Assembly: GCA_934621605.1 (NCBI GenBank)
Contig: CAKTUZ010000002.1
Span: 62,001-126,000, forward strand
From: an uncultured bacterium
Lineage (GTDB): Bacteria; Vulcanimicrobiota; Xenobia; Xenobiales; Xenobiaceae
Reading direction: 5' to 3'
DNA: 64,000 bases
Below are positions 36,218 to 45,306 of the stretch, one piece after another; within the stretch, counting starts at the first letter, position 1, and the number at the start of each line of letters is the position of its first letter. The notes under the pieces are model-generated. The model ran no database searches. It saw only the letters and a list, made by a program, of their open reading frames with translations, and was not told the DNA's origin. The position numbers and the translations under genes are program-made.

Positions 36218-36549
36218 GGCACCTAACACAAAAAAATAAATTTTTCCTATGCGTTCTAGGATAGCACATATGACATCAATTATTGACATACTCCCCATGA
36301 ATAAAGCCGAGAGATTCTGAGATATTAACATCAAGTTAACTTTAGTATTTCTCAAAGCGCTACAATTGCAGTAACGGAAAGTCCATACTTTTTTGTTGTA
36401 CCGCAAGGGTATGCGGAAACATAGAAAACGCTTGCGGAGATCGCTATAAGGCCAAAGTTCTTCGGAAAAGCTCAGCGATCGTCGAAACAAGAATCCGGCA
36501 CAGCTTTGCTCACCGGAATACCAACACTTCCAAAAGAGGTCTTTTGACT
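36218..36549 (+). promoter_or_regulatory. Divergent intergenic region with structured leader of the first M4 gene
   Basis: This 332-bp gap separates the ADP-ribosyltransferase and protease genes and holds no protein gene. On the plus strand, CCGCAAG (starting near 36402) can pair with CTTGCGG (near 36432) or, in a shorter form, CCGCA with TGCGG (near 36412); the two are mutually exclusive. Further on, GATCGCT/AGCGATC form a perfect 7-bp stem, and a TCCGG-CCGGA hairpin with inner AGC/GCT precedes the ribosome site. These make a strongly folded 5' region. I recognise no known riboswitch. Confidence 0.4.
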
Positions 36550-38025
36550 ATGATCGGTTCAATCAATAGTGTAAATTACACTGCATATTCAGCTCCCGCC
36601 GATAAGCTCGAAGCTGCTTCTTCCAATAACGCCACCCAGACCAAGGAAATGGAATTTTCCTATAATCCCCAAGATGAAACAGTTATGGATCCTGTTACCA
36701 TAGACCTCAATACCGAACATGGAAGAACCGCTAAGGCTCCCCGTACCGAAAATGTAAAATTTGTCAGAGGTGAGCGCCTTAAGCCTAATTCCAACGGTTC
36801 TTACGTTTTCGATAAAGGCACTAAGAATTACGTAGCCGCCAACAGTATGGCCACTGTTCAGCATACTATCGACAGCATGGAGAAGATCCTCGGCTACGAT
36901 ATTACCTTCGCATTTGGCGATAAGCAAATTGGCTTGGCTCCTGACGCCGGTGTCGATTTAAATGCTTATTATTCACGCGACGAGGAGTCTTTAAACTTCT
37001 TCCACGATTTTGATCCCGTAAAAAAAGAAACCGTCTACTCGGGTGCTTCCGGTGAAGTTATTTCCCACGAAGTCGGCCATGCCATTTTGGACTCCGTACG
37101 TCCCGGCTTCCTCACTTCTTGGAGTGCCGACACCAACGGCCTTCACGAAGCTTTCGGTGACTTGACTGCTCTGTATATGTCTACCCAGAATGACGAAGTT
37201 TGCCAGTTGGCTGCTCAACAAACCGGCGGCGACTTAAGTAAGCCCAGCCTTCTCTCCGATACCGGCGAGCATATGGGCCGCGCTATCAATAACAAGTATG
37301 ATATTCACGATGCCGACAGAGACTACGTCCGCTGTATGATCAACGATTGCAAATGGGAAGATCCCAACAATATCGACAGTGAAGAGCCCACTCCCGAGCA
37401 CCCGGTTTCCACCGAAATGCACGACTGGTCTCGTATTTTCAGCGGCGCTCAGTATGATGTAATGGCCGCTATTACCAAACGTAATATGGCAGACGGTATG
37501 GATGCCGCTCAAGCTATCAAAGCTGCTGGTCAAGAAAGTATGGAGCTTCTTACTAAAGCCGTCAGTATCTCCCCTAGTCACGACGCTTCCTATCGTGACG
37601 TCGCACTTTGTATGCTCAAAATTGACGCTCGCAGCAACGAAGGCAAAGCTCATGACATTATTCTCAACACTTTCAAAGAGAGAAATATCCTTGAAGAAGG
37701 CGACGATACTCCCGCCGAGACTATGGGAATTACTGCTGAACCTCGCGATATGACCATTACTTTGGATGGCCCCGAATACGGTAAATTCTCTGGTGCCGAA
37801 GTAAGCGGCAAAGCTCCCAGCGGTGTCGGTATAATGAGCAATCCCGGCGATAAGCTGGCTAAAGATATGAAGCGCTTAATCCAAAACGGTTCTATCCTCT
37901 ACACCGAACCCAATCAGGTTGTCGAGAAAAAAGATCTCTTTGATAAGAATGGTAATCCTTATATTGGCGTAGTACGCTGGACTGACGGCAAAATGGTTAT
38001 CGAGCGCAACAAGATGATCAGCTAA
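36550..38025 (+). CDS. M4-like (thermolysin-type) metalloprotease without signal peptide, copy 1
   Basis: I use the ATG at 36550 (491 residues); AGAGG lies 10 nt upstream, as in the second copy, although a TTG at 36544 is possible. The zinc site is HEVGH (173-177) with the third ligand Glu200 in HEAFGDL, the gluzincin pattern. Supporting blocks are NAYYSRDEESLNFF, SGEVISHEVGHAILD and HDWSRIFSGAQYDVM. The N-terminus MIGSINSVNYTAYSAP is not a Sec signal and there is no thermolysin-type propeptide signature. The C-terminus (NQVVEKKDLFDKNGN) is shared almost unchanged with copy 2. Either cytoplasmic or exported by a non-Sec route. It is followed by a terminator, so each copy has its own transcript. 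Confidence 0.78.
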   Translation: MIGSINSVNYTAYSAPADKLEAASSNNATQTKEMEFSYNPQDETVMDPVTIDLNTEHGRTAKAPRTENVKFVRGERLKPNSNGSYVFDKGTKNYVAANSMATVQHTIDSMEKILGYDITFAFGDKQIGLAPDAGVDLNAYYSRDEESLNFFHDFDPVKKETVYSGASGEVISHEVGHAILDSVRPGFLTSWSADTNGLHEAFGDLTALYMSTQNDEVCQLAAQQTGGDLSKPSLLSDTGEHMGRAINNKYDIHDADRDYVRCMINDCKWEDPNNIDSEEPTPEHPVSTEMHDWSRIFSGAQYDVMAAITKRNMADGMDAAQAIKAAGQESMELLTKAVSISPSHDASYRDVALCMLKIDARSNEGKAHDIILNTFKERNILEEGDDTPAETMGITAEPRDMTITLDGPEYGKFSGAEVSGKAPSGVGIMSNPGDKLAKDMKRLIQNGSILYTEPNQVVEKKDLFDKNGNPYIGVVRWTDGKMVIERNKMIS

Positions 38026-38072
38026 TCTTTCTCTATTTTCTCGACGTTAAGGCGTCTAGATTCTGAAAGTAC

Positions 38073-38133
38073 AAAAGCTCTCCCATACAAGCGCAATATT
38101 TGATAATTTGCCAAGGTGTGGGAGAGCTTTTAT
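38073..38133 (+). terminator. Terminator after M4 protease copy 1
   Basis: AAAAGCTCTCCCA (38073-38085) is exactly complementary to TGGGAGAGCTTTT (38119-38131). The 33-nt loop is long, but the stem is strong and ends in T-rich sequence. From here to 38280 I see only the leader of copy 2. Confidence 0.75.
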
Positions 38134-38280
38134 CATTTTGTCAATTTAACAAAAGGTTTTGCTCGATTCGCTAAAAATACATACTTTTGTAACTTGAAGT
38201 AACACTCTAAATCTTAGAATAAAACGTGAGATAAGGGGTAGGAGAACTCCAGATACATTTTCACGAGAGGTTGTTGAAAA

Positions 38281-39747
38281 ATGTTAAATTCTATTAGTGG
38301 TGTAAGTTCCATGGCTTACACGACTCCGACCAGCGGCATAAACGCCACCAAGGTTGATACTGAAGTAAGAGGGCCGGAGTTTTCTTATAATCCTCAGGAC
38401 GAGTTGGTCATGGATCCTATCACTATCCAAGTGCCCAACATCAAAACCAGCAGCAAAAAAGCTCCCGAAGGCGAGCATGTGCGTTTAGCTGATAAAGACG
38501 GATTGCGTCCCAATAAAGACGGAGAATATGTCTTCCAGCCTGGTACCCGTCAATACGTTGCCGCCCATACTATGGCCACTATTCAATCCACAGTTAATGC
38601 TATGAGCGAAAAGTTCGGCCAAGACATAAACTGGGCTTTCGGCGAAAAACAAATAAAACTTATCCCTGACGGCGGCGTTATGCTCAACGCTTACTATTCC
38701 CGCCAAGATGAGTCTTTAAACTTCTTCCACGCCAAAGATCCCGTTACCCAGCAACAGGTCTATACCGGCAGTTCCGGCGAAATCGTTTCTCACGAGGCTG
38801 GTCATGCCATTTTAGATGCCATCCGTCCCGGTTTCTTCTCCTCTTGGCAAGTCGATACTAACGGTTTCCACGAAGCTTTCGGCGATTTAACCGCTCTTTA
38901 TATGTCAAGCCAAAATGATCAAGTATGCGAATTAGCTGCCAGAGAGTGCGGCGGAGACTTACATAAGCCCAATTGCTTATCCGCCACCGGCGAGCTTTTA
39001 GGACGCACCATCAACAACGAAGCTGGACGCAACGTAACTGGCGGTGATCATGTGCGCAGTTTAATTAACGATTTTAAGTGGCAAGCTCCTCGCACCGTAG
39101 ATCGCAATCCTTCCGGTACCGATCCTTTAACAACCGAAGTCCACAGTTGGTCCCGCATTTTCAGTGGCGCCCAATATGATGTAATGGCCGCTATGACTCA
39201 GCGCAATATCGACAACGGTATGGAGGCCGCTGCCGCTATTAAAGCTGCAGGCAGCGAAAGTATGGATGTTTTAGCCAAAGCCATCACTATTTCTCCCAAA
39301 GAAAATGCCACCTATCGCGACATTGCTCTTTGTATGCTCAAAGCCGACGAGGAAATGGGCGGTAAAAACCACGATATTATTTTAAACTGTATGCAAAATC
39401 GCAACATCCTCTTTGAAGATGACGATACCCCTTCCGGCGTATCTATGGCTTCTCTTCCCACTCATGATATGACCGTAACTTTGGACGGCCCTGAATTTGG
39501 AAAGTTCTCCGGTGCTGAGGTTACCGCCAAAGTATCCAGTGGTATTGGAGTTAAGAATGACAATCCTGGCCAGGATCTCATCAACGATATGAAGATGCAT
39601 ATCCAAAACGGCTCTATCCTCTACACTGAACCCAATCAAGTTGTAGAAAAGAAAGATCTTTTCGATAAAAATGGTAATGCCTACATCGGTGTAGTGCGCT
39701 GGACTGACGGCAAAATGACCATCGAAAGAAATACTATGATCAGTTAG
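38281..39747 (+). CDS. M4-like metalloprotease without signal peptide, copy 2
   Basis: This 488-residue protein is a tandem paralogue of the preceding gene. The zinc site is HEAGH (171-175) with third ligand Glu198 in HEAFGDL. Blocks FSYNPQDE(L)VMDP, NAYYSRQDESLNFFH, HSWSRIFSGAQYDVMAAMT, DMTVTLDGPEFGKFSGAEV and the last 40 residues are nearly the same in both copies, while the N-terminal 30 residues and the region after residue 235 diverge. The N-terminus MLNSISGVSSMAYTTP again lacks a Sec signal but resembles copy 1 and the ADP-ribosyltransferase. GAGAGG lies 10 nt before the ATG. It probably acts on the same class of substrate with different specificity. Confidence 0.78.
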   Translation: MLNSISGVSSMAYTTPTSGINATKVDTEVRGPEFSYNPQDELVMDPITIQVPNIKTSSKKAPEGEHVRLADKDGLRPNKDGEYVFQPGTRQYVAAHTMATIQSTVNAMSEKFGQDINWAFGEKQIKLIPDGGVMLNAYYSRQDESLNFFHAKDPVTQQQVYTGSSGEIVSHEAGHAILDAIRPGFFSSWQVDTNGFHEAFGDLTALYMSSQNDQVCELAARECGGDLHKPNCLSATGELLGRTINNEAGRNVTGGDHVRSLINDFKWQAPRTVDRNPSGTDPLTTEVHSWSRIFSGAQYDVMAAMTQRNIDNGMEAAAAIKAAGSESMDVLAKAITISPKENATYRDIALCMLKADEEMGGKNHDIILNCMQNRNILFEDDDTPSGVSMASLPTHDMTVTLDGPEFGKFSGAEVTAKVSSGIGVKNDNPGQDLINDMKMHIQNGSILYTEPNQVVEKKDLFDKNGNAYIGVVRWTDGKMTIERNTMIS

Positions 39748-39772
39748 TACAATTAACGAATTTTGCCGTCAT

Positions 39773-39821
39773 AAAAAACTAAGGCTATCGGAAAAAAGCT
39801 TCCGACAGCCTTAGTTTTTTT
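39773..39821. terminator. Bidirectional terminator between M4 copy 2 and the M16 pair
   Basis: ACTAAGGCT(A)TCGGA pairs with TCCGA(C)AGCCTTAGT, with one mismatch, flanked by A6 and T7. It serves the convergent protease genes. Confidence 0.88.
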
Positions 39822-39882
39822 ATAGATGTTTTGAGCTTATATATTCAATAATCGATAGAAGCTCAAAACATCAAATCCAGCG

Positions 39883-41436
39883 CTACTTCAAGGGCACATC
39901 AGTACCCATGACGGCGTCGATAGGAATAATTTCCATACGCCAGCCTGGCTCGTCTTTGAGTTGCTCGGCAATGGCTTTAGCATCACCCACAGCCACCATA
40001 ACCATTTGCTCGGGACGGAAGAAGGAAAGACGAGGAATATTCATGCTTTCGCCGTCAACCTTTCTGATGTTGCCAACATAGGTAGCATAGTAGTCATCGG
40101 GCAAATTATAAAGCTGCATTTCCATAAGACATTGAGCCAATTTGAGACTAGTCTCAAAAGACTCAGGATAACGATAGCAAATATAATTTTCTGTGCGTTC
40201 TAATTCATCGGCAGCTATTTTTTTACTCATGCTGTCAATTTCACGAAGAATTTCCCGCAAAGCGGGCACAGTTTTATCAGCTTGCACATCGGTAGCCACT
40301 AAGAAAGGCCCGGCCTCTTTGCGAAAGACAAACATAGAGCGAGCGCCATAAGTATAACCATTCTTCTCGCGTAAATTTTGATTTAAGCGAGACATAAAAG
40401 AACCACCCAAAACAGTATTCATAACTCTTAAGGGGAAGAAATGCTCAGTGTCTCTGGCAAAACCTACCCTACCCACGCGCAGTACCGACTGATGAGCTCC
40501 GGGACGATCGACAACATAAATCACCTTGCCGATACCAGAAGAGGTTTTAGGCAGAGCTGCCAAAGGAACACTATGTTTATCTTCAGCTTTTTTATTTAAA
40601 CCTTCTTTAAATTCAGCAGCTACTTCGCCATCGGTAAGTTTGGCTTTATGCCATTTGCCGAAACGCTTTTCCAATTCTTGCATTACCTGATCAATATCTG
40701 CAGCGCCGGTTACGGAGAAGAAAGCATTCTGCGGAGTATAATATTGTTTATAGTAGCTAACTATATCTTGACGGGTTAAATTCGCATAAGTAGAAGCCAA
40801 ACCGTTTAAACCATATCCCTGCCTGTTATTGGGCTCATTTCTGTAAATAAGTCTGCTAAAAGCGTAACTAGCCAAAGAGGCCGGATCCTCACGCTGCTGT
40901 ATAAAATTGGTCAAACGCAACTTTTTGAGGCGTTCAATTTCTTGTTCAGGGAAAGTCGGATAAACAACAGCTTCAGCCATAAGGTCGAGTCCCTTGTCTA
41001 AACGCTTACTGGGTACGGTCAAGGAAATAGTAGAACCAAAATATGACTGATCGATACCGAAATAGGAACCGATATTGTCACTCTGCTCAGCGAATTGCAG
41101 AGCGCTGTACTTAGCGGTACCTTCGTCCAAGCATTCGGCAGTTAAAGCGGCTAAGCCCATTTTATCCAAAGGTTCGTTGACAGCTCCGGCTTTAACAAAA
41201 AGGCAGGCTGTCACCAGCGGAGTGGTGCGTCTTTCCATAAACCAAACGGGAATACCATTAGACAGTTGACGCTTTTCTATTTTGGGAATGACTACAGAAG
41301 CAGGTTCGCTGATCGGAGGGGGCGCCAAACGACTGGGAGCTTGCATATTAGAAGTATTTTTTACCGGAGTTTCAGCATGAGCCATAAGAGACATTCCTAA
41401 CACAAAAATACAAGAAGTAAGCCAAAATTTCATCAT
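39883..41436 (-). CDS. M16-family protease-like protein lacking the zinc motif
   Basis: This 517-residue protein has a signal peptide (FWLTSCIFVLGMSLMAHA) and a Pro-rich linker to about residue 50, then an M16 fold (RQLSNGIPVWFMERRTTPLV). The place of the inverted zinc motif HxxEH reads LAALTAECLDEGT, so no zinc ligands remain. This is normal for the non-catalytic partner of heterodimeric M16 proteases. The C-terminal half shows the usual second M16 domain (VDRPGAHQSVLRVG, VMNTVLGGSFMSRLNQNLREKNGYTYG). AAGGAGG precedes the start, and the TAATG overlap couples it to the catalytic gene upstream. Periplasmic. Confidence 0.88.
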   Translation of the reverse strand: MMKFWLTSCIFVLGMSLMAHAETPVKNTSNMQAPSRLAPPPISEPASVVIPKIEKRQLSNGIPVWFMERRTTPLVTACLFVKAGAVNEPLDKMGLAALTAECLDEGTAKYSALQFAEQSDNIGSYFGIDQSYFGSTISLTVPSKRLDKGLDLMAEAVVYPTFPEQEIERLKKLRLTNFIQQREDPASLASYAFSRLIYRNEPNNRQGYGLNGLASTYANLTRQDIVSYYKQYYTPQNAFFSVTGAADIDQVMQELEKRFGKWHKAKLTDGEVAAEFKEGLNKKAEDKHSVPLAALPKTSSGIGKVIYVVDRPGAHQSVLRVGRVGFARDTEHFFPLRVMNTVLGGSFMSRLNQNLREKNGYTYGARSMFVFRKEAGPFLVATDVQADKTVPALREILREIDSMSKKIAADELERTENYICYRYPESFETSLKLAQCLMEMQLYNLPDDYYATYVGNIRKVDGESMNIPRLSFFRPEQMVMVAVGDAKAIAEQLKDEPGWRMEIIPIDAVMGTDVPLK

Positions 41437-42788
41437 TACTTGGCCTCCTTCGTTTCGGGGACAACGGTTATTTCCACGTATTTATTAAGATCAAGATACT
41501 TTTTAGCACATTCAGAAACAGACTGAGGAGTTACTTGGCGATAGCGTTCCAAATCGACCGAGAATGAATCAGGCTTGCCGAAATGCCAATAGTAATTATT
41601 GAGCATGTCAGCCTTTTCGGAAATTAACTCGGCATTAGCGTAAAAAGCTGACTCCGTCATATTGACTACACGATCAATTTCTTGCTGACTGGGCGGATTA
41701 TTTTGAATTTTGGCAATTTCTTCATTGACGATTTTTTGTACTTCGTCAAGACTGACGCCAGGCTTGGGAATATAAAGTATAGTAAAGCAAGAGCCTAAAT
41801 CTGAGCTGGACTGTTCGGCCTGAATGCTTTGTACAATTTGCAACTCGTAAACCAAACGCTTGTAAAGGCGAGAATTTTTACTATTGGCCAAAATGGAAGC
41901 CAATACGTCCATATCGGCATCTCCCTGAGAATAGAGGGCCGGAGTTGGCCAACTTTGAGAGCGCAAAGGTAAAGCAACTTTGTCTTCAATAGTCTTTTTG
42001 ACAATGCCGGTAAGTTCCACAGGCTTAGCACCGACATGTTCAACTTTAGGGCCGGGCTTAACCTCGGAGAACCATTTCTCCACCAAACGCTTAGTCTCTA
42101 CAGGATCGATATCACCAGCCACTACCAAGCTGGCATTACCCGGTACATAATATTTTTTAAAGAAATTGACCACATCATCATAACCGGCAGCACTCAAGTC
42201 TTCCATAGAGCCAATAATAGGCCAATTATAGGGATGATCTTTAGGATACAGCAAACGGGGCAACTCTAACCACATGCGAGCGTAAGGACGATTGAGATAA
42301 CTCTGACGCATTTCGTTCTTAACTACATCGCGCTGGCTGTCAACTACATTGGGAGACATAGAATCGAGCAAATAGCCCATGCGATCCGATTCTAAAAACA
42401 GAGGCAATTCCAAAGCACAAGAAGGGACGGAACAATAATAGTTGGTGCGATCCGTACTGGTAGAAGCATTATTACTGCCGCCTACTCCCTCTAGCAAACG
42501 ATCGAACTCTCCCTCTTTAACGTGGCCGGAACCTTCAAACATTAAATGCTCAAATAAATGAGCAAATCCGGTACGGCCAACTTGCTCATTGCTGGAGCCA
42601 ACTTTATACCAAATATTGGTATAAACCATAGGTATAGTATGATCTTCATGTAAGATTACATGCAATCCGTTAGGCAAATCGAATTCTGTATAAGGGACTT
42701 GCATATCTCCCCCACCCGGTTCCTGAGCTGAAGCAGGAGCAGCGGCCATACAAAGGGCCATAGCCAAACCGCATAACGCTTTGCGCAT
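41436..42788 (-). CDS. M16-family zinc protease, catalytic subunit
   Basis: This 450-residue protein has a signal peptide ending at ASAQE and the inverted zinc site HLFEHLMF (HxxEH near residue 80), with the distal Glu in VKNEMRQSYLNRPY. The second domain carries VEKWFSEVKPG and LAL-type strands typical of pitrilysin/insulinase-like bacterial proteases. It cleaves peptides in the periplasm as a dimer with the downstream non-catalytic subunit, to which it is translationally coupled (stop and start share a base). GGAGGAAT lies before the ATG. Confidence 0.92.
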   Translation of the reverse strand: MRKALCGLAMALCMAAAPASAQEPGGGDMQVPYTEFDLPNGLHVILHEDHTIPMVYTNIWYKVGSSNEQVGRTGFAHLFEHLMFEGSGHVKEGEFDRLLEGVGGSNNASTSTDRTNYYCSVPSCALELPLFLESDRMGYLLDSMSPNVVDSQRDVVKNEMRQSYLNRPYARMWLELPRLLYPKDHPYNWPIIGSMEDLSAAGYDDVVNFFKKYYVPGNASLVVAGDIDPVETKRLVEKWFSEVKPGPKVEHVGAKPVELTGIVKKTIEDKVALPLRSQSWPTPALYSQGDADMDVLASILANSKNSRLYKRLVYELQIVQSIQAEQSSSDLGSCFTILYIPKPGVSLDEVQKIVNEEIAKIQNNPPSQQEIDRVVNMTESAFYANAELISEKADMLNNYYWHFGKPDSFSVDLERYRQVTPQSVSECAKKYLDLNKYVEITVVPETKEAK

Positions 42789-42889
42789 ATGTATAATTCC
42801 TCCAAAAAGACTGAGCTCCGGCAGGCGTAAGCCGCAGAGATTTTTTTTTGTATACTAACCGATTTTAGCAGAAAAAACTAATATAAGTT

Positions 42890-43834
42890 CTAAATTAAGC
42901 CACGCTGTTCACTTTGAGTGGCAATTTCTAAATCGGAAATAGGCTTGGTAATAATGCCAAGCATACGACATAAAGACCAAGTAAGTTCAGATTTATTCAT
43001 TGTAAAGAAGTGAAAAGATTCGATACCGGCTTTGCGCAAAAGAAGCAGCATACCGGCCGCAACTTGCATAGCCAGCATATTACGTATACCCGGAACATCA
43101 TCTAAGCCGTCAAAGAGCTTAACAATCCAATCGGGCAATTTGGCGCCACAAGTACGGCTGAATTGCAACAAACTCTTGGCATTGGTAACAGGCATAATAC
43201 CAGGCACAATAGGGATTTCAATATGATGTTTTTCGGCTCTGTCCAAAAGACGGAAGTAATCATCGACATTAAAAAAATACTGAGTTATAGCTCTAGTAGC
43301 TCCAGCGTCAATCTTTCTTTTTAAAACTTCCATATCGAAATCCAGAGATTTAGATTCAGGATGGCCTTCAGGAAAGGCAGCCACACTAATTTCAAAATCT
43401 CCGATCTTACGCAAACCGGCCACTAAATCACAACAGTAACGATACCCTTGAGGATGAGGTTCATAAACAGAAGAGCCTTTGGGAGGGTCGCCTCGCAAAG
43501 CCACTATATGGCGTATGCCCGCTTCCCAATATCGCTTGGCAATTTCATCGATCTCGGTACGACTGGCCCCAGCACAAGTTAAATGAGAAGCCGGTACCAG
43601 AGAAGTTTCTTTAGCGATGCGAGTAACAATATTATGAGTTCGCTCTCTGGTAGAACCACCGGCTCCATAAGTTACTCCTACGAATTCAGGACGCAGAGGC
43701 TCAAGACGAACAATCGTATGCCACAGCGCTTGCTCAGCTTCGGGAGTTTTGGGCGGGAAGAACTCAAAAGAAACTTTAGGCGAATTAGTGCAGAAAAAAT
43801 CCTTGAGTTCAGAAATTTCTATCAGCTTTTTCAA
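42890..43834 (-). CDS. metF: Methylenetetrahydrofolate reductase
   Basis: This 314-residue flavoprotein makes 5-methyl-THF from 5,10-methylene-THF. It has a TTG start behind AGGAG. Visible family motifs are SFEFFPPKTPEAE (catalytic Glu), VTYGAGGSTRERT, HLTCAGASR, IRHIVALRGDPP, SVAAFPEGHPES and ITQYFFNVDDYF, plus VPGIMPVTN. Length is normal. There is no MetH gene nearby. A single-cluster ferredoxin gene is encoded 140 bp upstream on the same strand, which is compatible with anaerobic metabolism, but direct coupling is not shown. Confidence 0.95.
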   Translation of the reverse strand: MKKLIEISELKDFFCTNSPKVSFEFFPPKTPEAEQALWHTIVRLEPLRPEFVGVTYGAGGSTRERTHNIVTRIAKETSLVPASHLTCAGASRTEIDEIAKRYWEAGIRHIVALRGDPPKGSSVYEPHPQGYRYCCDLVAGLRKIGDFEISVAAFPEGHPESKSLDFDMEVLKRKIDAGATRAITQYFFNVDDYFRLLDRAEKHHIEIPIVPGIMPVTNAKSLLQFSRTCGAKLPDWIVKLFDGLDDVPGIRNMLAMQVAAGMLLLLRKAGIESFHFFTMNKSELTWSLCRMLGIITKPISDLEIATQSEQRGLI

Positions 43835-43870
43835 GGCCTACTCCTAAATAACAAAGGGGAAAATACATAA

Positions 43871-43939
43871 AAAAAGCGGCACCTATACTCAGGACAAAGA
43901 ACGGCAAACCGCTCCTCACCTCAGCGCAGACCGCTTTTT
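43871..43939 (-). terminator. Terminator-like structure between ferredoxin and metF
   Basis: AAAAAGCGG (43871-43879) and CCGCTTTTT (43931-43939) form a 9-bp stem around a 51-nt GC-rich insert. On the minus strand the stem ends in a T-run after the ferredoxin gene and before the metF ribosome site. Confidence 0.6.
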
Positions 43940-43974
43940 CACATCCTCGAAAAGAGATGTCCTAACTCGCGAAA

Positions 43975-44208
43975 CTACTTGTAGAATTCAGCGTTGATCT
44001 GGATGAATTGCTCTTTATCGGCGGGAAGTTCATCACTGGCATAAATAGCGTCGGCGCCGCAGCAGCTCTTACAAGCTCCGCAATCGATGCAAACTTCAGG
44101 ATTAATGAAGTACTGGGACTCGCTATCGGAAGTGTGAATAGCCTCTACAGGGCAATTCTCAGCGCAAGAACCGCAAGTGATACAAGAATCAGTAATTACA
44201 TGAGGCAT
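43975..44208 (-). CDS. 2[4Fe-4S] ferredoxin
   Basis: This 77-residue protein has two complete cluster motifs: CITCGSCAENCP near residue 10 and CIDCGACKSCC followed by GADAI near residue 40 (the usual CP is replaced by CC-Gly). The remaining C-terminal 20 residues are acidic. It is a clostridial-type low-potential electron carrier, expected in anaerobic metabolism. Stand-alone gene. Confidence 0.93.
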   Translation of the reverse strand: MPHVITDSCITCGSCAENCPVEAIHTSDSESQYFINPEVCIDCGACKSCCGADAIYASDELPADKEQFIQINAEFYK

Positions 44209-44353
44209 GTTCTCTAAATTCCTCTACTTTAAGTGTTACGATGTCTAAATCGCATTGGCCCTTTGGTTCACGTTGAAATGTATTTTTCCTACTTATCAAA
44301 AATGTTTTTCAGCTAAAGCCCAAGGACGAAACTATAGTGAACAATGTTTTCAG

Positions 44354-45289
44354 TTATTTTCCCAAAACATCCCCTACAGCCAAGCGGCGACCGGCCATAA
44401 AAGCTGCCCCATTCATCCAACTTTTGCCGGCCGGCTTGACCAATTGCAATACTACAGCTCCCTTACCGGCAGCTATAATATAACCTCGACCTTTAATCTG
44501 CCCCAGCACTTGACCAGGGACAGCATTTGCAGCAACATCCCAAGTTATAGAAGGAGCTTGACCAACCTTGAGGATTTGCCCATTATGTAAAGTAGCTGCC
44601 TCAGGTTCACAATAAAGAGCCCTTACAAAGTTGGCAACTTCTTCGGCCGTTTTATGCCAATCTATAAAAAGATCATCCCGCTTAAAAGGCTTAGTGTAGT
44701 TGAAATCTCCTTGCTGCGGCTTGGCCTGTAAAGTTCCAGCCTCTAAACCTAAAGCTGTTTCTACCAGTATATCGGCGCCTATTTCGGCCAAACGATCCAT
44801 AAGTTCAGAACCGCTCTCTTGCCCACCGATCTCCACTTCCCGACGCAACAACACAGCTCCGGTATCGTAGCCTTCTTCCATAATAAAGGTAGAAACACCG
44901 GTAAGTCTATCTCCGGCCATAATGGCCGCTTGCACAGGAATAGCTCCACGATGGCGTGGCAAAAGCGAAGGATGTAAATTAATGCAACCTAAACGCGGCA
45001 TATCCAAAAGCGTTTTGGGAATAAGTTTAGCGTAGGCCGCCACCAAAATAATATCCGGTTGCAGCTCTGCAACCAGCTTTAAAAACTCAGGATCACGAAC
45101 TTTTAAAGGCTGATAAACAGGCAAACCCAATTCCAAAGCTACTACTTTAACCGGAGGAGGAGTGAGTCTGTTGCCGCGCCCTTTGGGTTTATCAGGCTGA
45201 GTTACGACAGCCACAACTTCAAAACACTCAGCCAGTTTTTTTAAAGAAGGAACAGCGAATTGGGGAGTACCCATATATAATACACGCAT
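44354..45289 (-). CDS. fmt: Methionyl-tRNA formyltransferase
   Basis: This 311-residue enzyme formylates initiator Met-tRNA. Motifs: MGTPQFAVPSL at the N-terminus, VVTQPDKPKGRG, INLHPSLLPRHRGAIPVQ (catalytic Asn-His region), TGVSTFIMEEGYDTGAVL and the C-terminal PQQGDFNYTKPFKRDD. Normal length. GAGGGGG lies before the ATG. It starts 17 bp after the def stop, a classical def-fmt pair. Confidence 0.96.
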   Translation of the reverse strand: MRVLYMGTPQFAVPSLKKLAECFEVVAVVTQPDKPKGRGNRLTPPPVKVVALELGLPVYQPLKVRDPEFLKLVAELQPDIILVAAYAKLIPKTLLDMPRLGCINLHPSLLPRHRGAIPVQAAIMAGDRLTGVSTFIMEEGYDTGAVLLRREVEIGGQESGSELMDRLAEIGADILVETALGLEAGTLQAKPQQGDFNYTKPFKRDDLFIDWHKTAEEVANFVRALYCEPEAATLHNGQILKVGQAPSITWDVAANAVPGQVLGQIKGRGYIIAAGKGAVVLQLVKPAGKSWMNGAAFMAGRRLAVGDVLGK

Positions 45290-45306
45290 ATATCAGCCCC
45301 CTCAAA

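Noticed and set aside
36218..36490. N-terminal extension of the ADP-ribosyltransferase frame by 91 residues
   Set aside because: The extension reads through the structured leader of the divergent protease, has no ribosome site and lacks protein-like composition.
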